Assembly: GCA_041916775.1 (NCBI GenBank)
Contig: JAYRYZ010000014.1
Span: forward strand, 62,001-126,000
DNA: 64,000 bases
Reading direction: 5' to 3'
From: UBA2357 sp041916775
Lineage (GTDB): Bacteria > Pseudomonadota > Gammaproteobacteria > Burkholderiales > Rhodocyclaceae
Each line of letters starts with the position of its first letter. The first letter of the stretch is position 1. This document shows positions 60,709-64,000 of this stretch, piece after piece. A model generated the notes under the pieces. The model was not told where the DNA came from, did no database searches, and saw only the letters and a list, made by a program, of their open reading frames with translations. Position numbers and translations under genes: made by a program.

Positions 60709-62709
60709 ATGTTCAAGAAGATCCTGATTGCAAACCGCGGTGAGATCGCCTGCCGCGTGATCAAGACTGCCCGCAAGATGGGCATCGCCACCGTCGCGGT
60801 GTACTCCGAGGCGGACAAGGACGCGCTGTTCGTCGAGATGGCGGATGAAGGGGTGTGCATCGGTCCCGCGCCGTCCAAGGAATCCTATCTCGTCATCGAC
60901 AAGATCATCGCCGCCTGCAAGGCCACCGGCGCCGAGGCGGTGCACCCGGGCTACGGCTTCCTGTCGGAGAACGCCGAGTTCTCGCGCCGCCTGGAAGAGG
61001 AAGGCATCAAGTTCATCGGGCCGAAGCACTACTCGGTGGCCAAGATGGGCGACAAGATCGAATCCAAGAAGCTCGCGATCGACGCCAAGGTCAACACCAT
61101 TCCCGGCTACAACGACGCCATCTCCGGCCCCGACGAGGCGGTGAAGATCGCCCAGGGCATCGGCTACCCGGTGATGATCAAGGCCTCCGCCGGCGGCGGC
61201 GGCAAGGGTCTGCGCGTCGCCTACAACGACGCCGAGGCGCACGAGGGCTTTTCCTCCTGCGTCAACGAGGCACGCAACTCCTTCGGCGACGACCGCGTCT
61301 TCATCGAGAAGTACGTGCTCGAGCCGCGTCACATCGAGATCCAGGTGCTCGGCGACAGCCACGGCAACTACGTGTATCTCAACGAGCGCGACTGCTCCAT
61401 CCAGCGCCGCCACCAGAAGGTGATCGAAGAGGCGCCGAGCCCCTTCGTCGACCCCGAGATGCGCAAGGCGATGGGCGAGCAGGCCGTCGCCCTGGCCCGC
61501 GCGGTGAACTACGAATCGGCCGGCACGGTCGAGTTCGTCGTCTCCGGCGCGACCAAGGAGTTCTACTTCCTGGAGATGAACACCCGCCTGCAGGTGGAGC
61601 ACCCGGTCACCGAGCTCATCACCGGCCTCGACCTGGTCGAGCAGATGATTCGCGTCGCCAACGGCGAGAAGCTGCCGATCACCCAGGCGGACGTCGGCAT
61701 CGACGGCTGGGCGATGGAGTGCCGTATCAATGCAGAAGACCCGTTCCGCGGCTTCCTGCCCTCCACCGGCCGTCTCGTCAAGTTCCAGCCGCCGGCCGAA
61801 TGCGTCGATGCGGACGGCACCACGCGCGTCGACACCGGCGTGTATGAAGGCGGCGAGATCTCGATGTACTACGACTCGATGATCGCCAAGCTGATCGTGC
61901 ACGGCAAGGACCGCAATGCTGCGATCGCCCGCATGCGCGACGCGCTCAACGCCTTCGTCATCCGCGGCATCAGCTCCAACATCCCCTTCCAGGCCGCGCT
62001 GCTGCAGCATCCGCGCTTCTGCTCGGGCAACTTCAACACCGGCTTCATCGCCGACGAGTACCCGAAGGGCTTCGACGCCTCGATGGTGCCGCACGACGAC
62101 CCGGCGCTGCTCGCCGCGATCGCCGCCTATGCCCGCTCGTGCTACATCGAGCGCGCGGTGCAGATCGAAGGCCAACTCGCCGGTCACGGCCGACGCGTGC
62201 CCAAGGAATGGGTGGTGATCATGGGCGGCAAGCACTACCCGCTGAGCCTCGCGCGCGAGGAAGGCGGCGCCACGATCACCCAGGAAGGTCGCACCTACCA
62301 CATCGTTTCCGACTGGCGCTTCGGCGACCTGCTGTTCCGCGGCACCGTCAATGGCGAGCCGGTGTGCCTGCAGATGGAACGTCGTGGCCTGCGCTACCGC
62401 ATCTCGCATTTCGGCCTGCAGGTCGAGCCGATGGTGATGACCAAGCGTGCCGCGCACCTGCTGTCGCTGATGCCGGTGAAGCTGCCGCCCGACATGTCGC
62501 GTTTCCTGCTGTCGCCCATGCCCGGCCTGTTGCGCGAGGTCGCGGTGAAGGTCGGCCAGGAGGTCAAGGCCGGCGAGAAGCTCGCCGTCATCGAAGCGAT
62601 GAAGATGGAAAACGTCCTCAAGGCCGAGCAGGACGGCAAGGTCAAGAAGATCGTCGCCAGCCCGGGCGCAAGCCTCGCGGTGGACGAGGTCATCATCGAG
62701 TTCGAGTGA
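60709..62709 (+). CDS. pccA: Propionyl-CoA carboxylase alpha (biotin carboxylase/BCCP) subunit
   Basis: Subunit of 666 aa. The N-terminal biotin carboxylase domain has KILIANRGEIACRVIKTARK, the ATP-grasp loop KASAGGGGKGLRVAY and EMNTRLQVEHPVTE. A central BT domain follows. The C-terminal biotinyl domain carries the biotinylated K632 in EAMKMEN. It has an AAGGAAAA ribosome site. It completes the module that turns propionyl-CoA into methylmalonyl-CoA for the mutase; a methylmalonyl-CoA epimerase is not encoded in the window. A strong terminator follows. Confidence 0.94.
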   Translation: MFKKILIANRGEIACRVIKTARKMGIATVAVYSEADKDALFVEMADEGVCIGPAPSKESYLVIDKIIAACKATGAEAVHPGYGFLSENAEFSRRLEEEGIKFIGPKHYSVAKMGDKIESKKLAIDAKVNTIPGYNDAISGPDEAVKIAQGIGYPVMIKASAGGGGKGLRVAYNDAEAHEGFSSCVNEARNSFGDDRVFIEKYVLEPRHIEIQVLGDSHGNYVYLNERDCSIQRRHQKVIEEAPSPFVDPEMRKAMGEQAVALARAVNYESAGTVEFVVSGATKEFYFLEMNTRLQVEHPVTELITGLDLVEQMIRVANGEKLPITQADVGIDGWAMECRINAEDPFRGFLPSTGRLVKFQPPAECVDADGTTRVDTGVYEGGEISMYYDSMIAKLIVHGKDRNAAIARMRDALNAFVIRGISSNIPFQAALLQHPRFCSGNFNTGFIADEYPKGFDASMVPHDDPALLAAIAAYARSCYIERAVQIEGQLAGHGRRVPKEWVVIMGGKHYPLSLAREEGGATITQEGRTYHIVSDWRFGDLLFRGTVNGEPVCLQMERRGLRYRISHFGLQVEPMVMTKRAAHLLSLMPVKLPPDMSRFLLSPMPGLLREVAVKVGQEVKAGEKLAVIEAMKMENVLKAEQDGKVKKIVASPGASLAVDEVIIEFE

Positions 62710-62747
62710 TCCGTTTCCCGCCGGCCCTCGGCCGGCAAGCCTTCATG

Positions 62748-62772
62748 AACCCCGCCGCGTGCGGGGTTTTTT
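62748..62772 (+). terminator. Rho-independent terminator after pccA
   Basis: AACCCCGC (62748-62755) pairs with GCGGGGTT (62761-62768) around a CGCGT loop, and six T follow (62767-62772). It lies 38 bp after the pccA stop and closes the propionate operon. Confidence 0.92.
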
Positions 62773-62843
62773 GTCTGCGCAAGCCGTTACGGGCTTGACT
62801 GGCGACCGGCGATGGGGTGGGTCGGGTAGGTGGGTCGGGCATG

Positions 62844-62872
62844 TTGACAACGTGTTCGGCGCTCATTAGGTT
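62844..62872 (+). promoter_or_regulatory. Candidate promoter before a short ORF
   Basis: A consensus TTGACA (62844-62849) is followed after 17 bp by TAGGTT (62867-62872), a poor -10. It would serve the short ORF at 62904. Nothing else is visible in this gap apart from a short tandem GGGTCGGG motif around 62819-62839. Confidence 0.35.
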
Positions 62873-62903
62873 CTGCGCAAGTCCCATTCTGCGGAGTGCC
62901 CCC

Positions 62904-63008
62904 ATGACCATCCTGCAGCTTATCGAGGCCTTGCGCTTGAGCGGAAGGCGTCTGCCAGCCGGCGCGCCGTCGCCTGAGGTGCTGGTGCGCGACGATCGCG
63001 AGCGCTGA
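62904..63008 (+). CDS. Possible small protein of 34 aa
   Basis: A short frame with a GGAG ribosome site 7-8 nt before the ATG, a candidate promoter upstream and a plausible soluble product (MTILQLIEALRLSGRRLP followed by an acidic tail). I recognise no family. It could be a real small gene, a remnant, or chance in a gap of about 370 bp between the pccA terminator region and the convergent Fic gene. Confidence 0.3.
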   Translation: MTILQLIEALRLSGRRLPAGAPSPEVLVRDDRER

Positions 63009-63079
63009 GGCTAAGGCTTGTCGTCCTCGACGCATCGGCTACCGTGCGCGCGGTTTTGGCGGCGTTGCAGCGACGTCCG

Positions 63080-64000
63080 TCAATGCCCATGCGTTGTCTT
63101 CCATCTGGCGTACTCCGAGGGCCGCAGGCCGTAGCGCGCCAGCACGCCTTCGTGCAGCCTGCGCAGCTCCTCCACGATCAGCGCGCGCAAGCTCTCTTGC
63201 TCAGCCTGGGGTGCCCGCTCGGCGACAGCCTGCTCGATGAGAAGGAGCGGTTCGCACTCGGGGCGTCTGATGACATCGCGGAGCGTCTCCTTGATGAGGG
63301 CGCGCCAAGCAAGGCGAAGCGGGTCGGGTTCGGCGAGGTTCTGCCTGATTGCCAGATATTCTTGGGTTGAGCGTTCGTAGGCCCAGACGTACACGTCCCT
63401 GAGCAACTCCACTCTCGTCATTTCATACACGCCGAGCATGGCGCAAACGTACGCGCCGACGGGCACATCCAGGAACGTCAGCGGACACAGGTTGGCTCGG
63501 AAGAGTGGCAAGTTCGCGACCAACCTGGAGGTGCGCTTGTTGATGTCCGCAAAGGGCTGCAGATAGGGCAGATGCACCATCATGAAGAAGGATTGCTCGA
63601 ATGGGTCGCGGATCGCCCCGGCCTTGCCGAGCAGTGTGTCCAGGGCCTCTTCGATCTGTTGCGGTGTCGATAGCGGGCGGTAGACGCTGCTGCCGATATC
63701 GACCGCGTGCCGACGGATGCGTCCCTCGTCGGCCGGATTGGGCAGCAGGTTCTCTGCGAGGGCGCTGTGCACGTTCATCAGCGTGTATCGGTCGAAGCCG
63801 ACACTCTCGATGTTATCCACCAGCAGTTCGATGGCCGTCTTGTGGTTCAGGATCATCTGGGTTTCGATCGCGGCCTTGCCTCGCGCGGCCTTGCCGTGCT
63901 CGATGAGTTCGCGCGTATCGAGCCGCGAATACGTATTGCCCTCGAGCTTGCTCGAGGCCCATGACAGATCGATGAGTAGCCGATCGAGAATGGCCCGGCT
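63080..64000 (-). CDS. Fic-family protein with altered active site (5' end outside window)
   Basis: At least 306 codons are in the window; the N terminus lies beyond the right edge, since the frame stays open to 64000. It shows the Fic inhibitory motif S/T-x-x-x-E-G (SSKLEGN at 63935-63955) and an N-terminal NTYSRLDTRELIEHGKAARG segment. The core motif of active Fic enzymes, HPFxDGNGR, reads QPFADINKR (about 63533-63559), so the catalytic histidine is a glutamine and the GNGR loop is changed. A C-terminal winged-helix-like extension follows. It may lack AMP-transferase activity or have another role. Confidence 0.8.
   Translation of the reverse strand, partial: SRAILDRLLIDLSWASSKLEGNTYSRLDTRELIEHGKAARGKAAIETQMILNHKTAIELLVDNIESVGFDRYTLMNVHSALAENLLPNPADEGRIRRHAVDIGSSVYRPLSTPQQIEEALDTLLGKAGAIRDPFEQSFFMMVHLPYLQPFADINKRTSRLVANLPLFRANLCPLTFLDVPVGAYVCAMLGVYEMTRVELLRDVYVWAYERSTQEYLAIRQNLAEPDPLRLAWRALIKETLRDVIRRPECEPLLLIEQAVAERAPQAEQESLRALIVEELRRLHEGVLARYGLRPSEYARWKTTHGH

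Overview
The window is a high-GC, densely packed chromosomal segment. Gene content and protein style (ArgP/ArgO, MetY, UbiC-UbiA, FliW with DUF2802, aerobic B12 salvage, methylmalonyl-CoA mutase with propionyl-CoA carboxylase) suggest a betaproteobacterium, probably of the Rhodocyclales (Thauera/Azoarcus-like). That placement is inference; no rRNA or other marker gene is present. I see no tRNA, rRNA, CRISPR array, insertion sequence or prophage.

Layout. 0-8.6 kb: a TonB-dependent siderophore receptor behind a Fur-box-like site, the divergent argO/argP pair, a YdcF/ElyC-type membrane protein, and a translationally overlapping run metY - DUF2802 - SPOR followed by fliW. 8.6-19 kb: a beta-propeller protein, then a co-directional housekeeping run ridA, recG, a two-component RND efflux system, ubiC-ubiA and pyrF. 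19-21 kb: a low-GC putative lipoprotein with its own terminator and a small outer-membrane barrel. 21-30 kb: lipopolysaccharide assembly, with msbA, a GT4 enzyme and DUF6165 on the plus strand facing a minus-strand operon of ELM1-type, GT4, GT10-like, O-antigen-ligase-like and GT9 proteins.

30-49.5 kb is a cobalamin region. cobU, cobT, cobS and cobC (with a degenerate GGDEF protein among them) run on the minus strand. A complete cobalamin riboswitch precedes btuB-btuC-btuD and a cobA-type SUMT on the plus strand. btuF-cobD-cbiB run on the minus strand divergent from cobQ. Between these halves lie a ComEA-like protein, the RNA helicase RhlE, an M48 peptidase and an unusual FeeM-type acyltransferase fused to a PilZ domain. 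Together the cob/btu genes give corrinoid uptake, cobinamide salvage and nucleotide-loop assembly; most corrin-ring genes are absent from the window.

49.5-53.3 kb: a TrkH potassium transporter faces a KdpE/short-KdpD two-component system, with a KdpE-operator-like repeat upstream of trkH and no kdpFABC. 53.3-62.8 kb: the propionyl-CoA/methylmalonyl-CoA module (enoyl-CoA hydratase, GntR regulator, B12-dependent methylmalonyl-CoA mutase, MeaB chaperone, pccB, pccA and a terminator). A DUF433/DUF5615 toxin-antitoxin pair is embedded between the mutase and meaB. The mutase is the obvious local consumer of the B12 made upstream. The right edge holds a short ORF and a Fic-family protein cut by the window end.

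The points most worth a second look are the FeeM-PilZ fusion, the toxin-antitoxin pair inside the mutase-meaB operon, the structured ~250-nt leader of the mutase gene, the trkH/kdpDE arrangement, the GGDEF protein that keeps its I-site but has an altered active site, and the Fic protein whose catalytic histidine is replaced.
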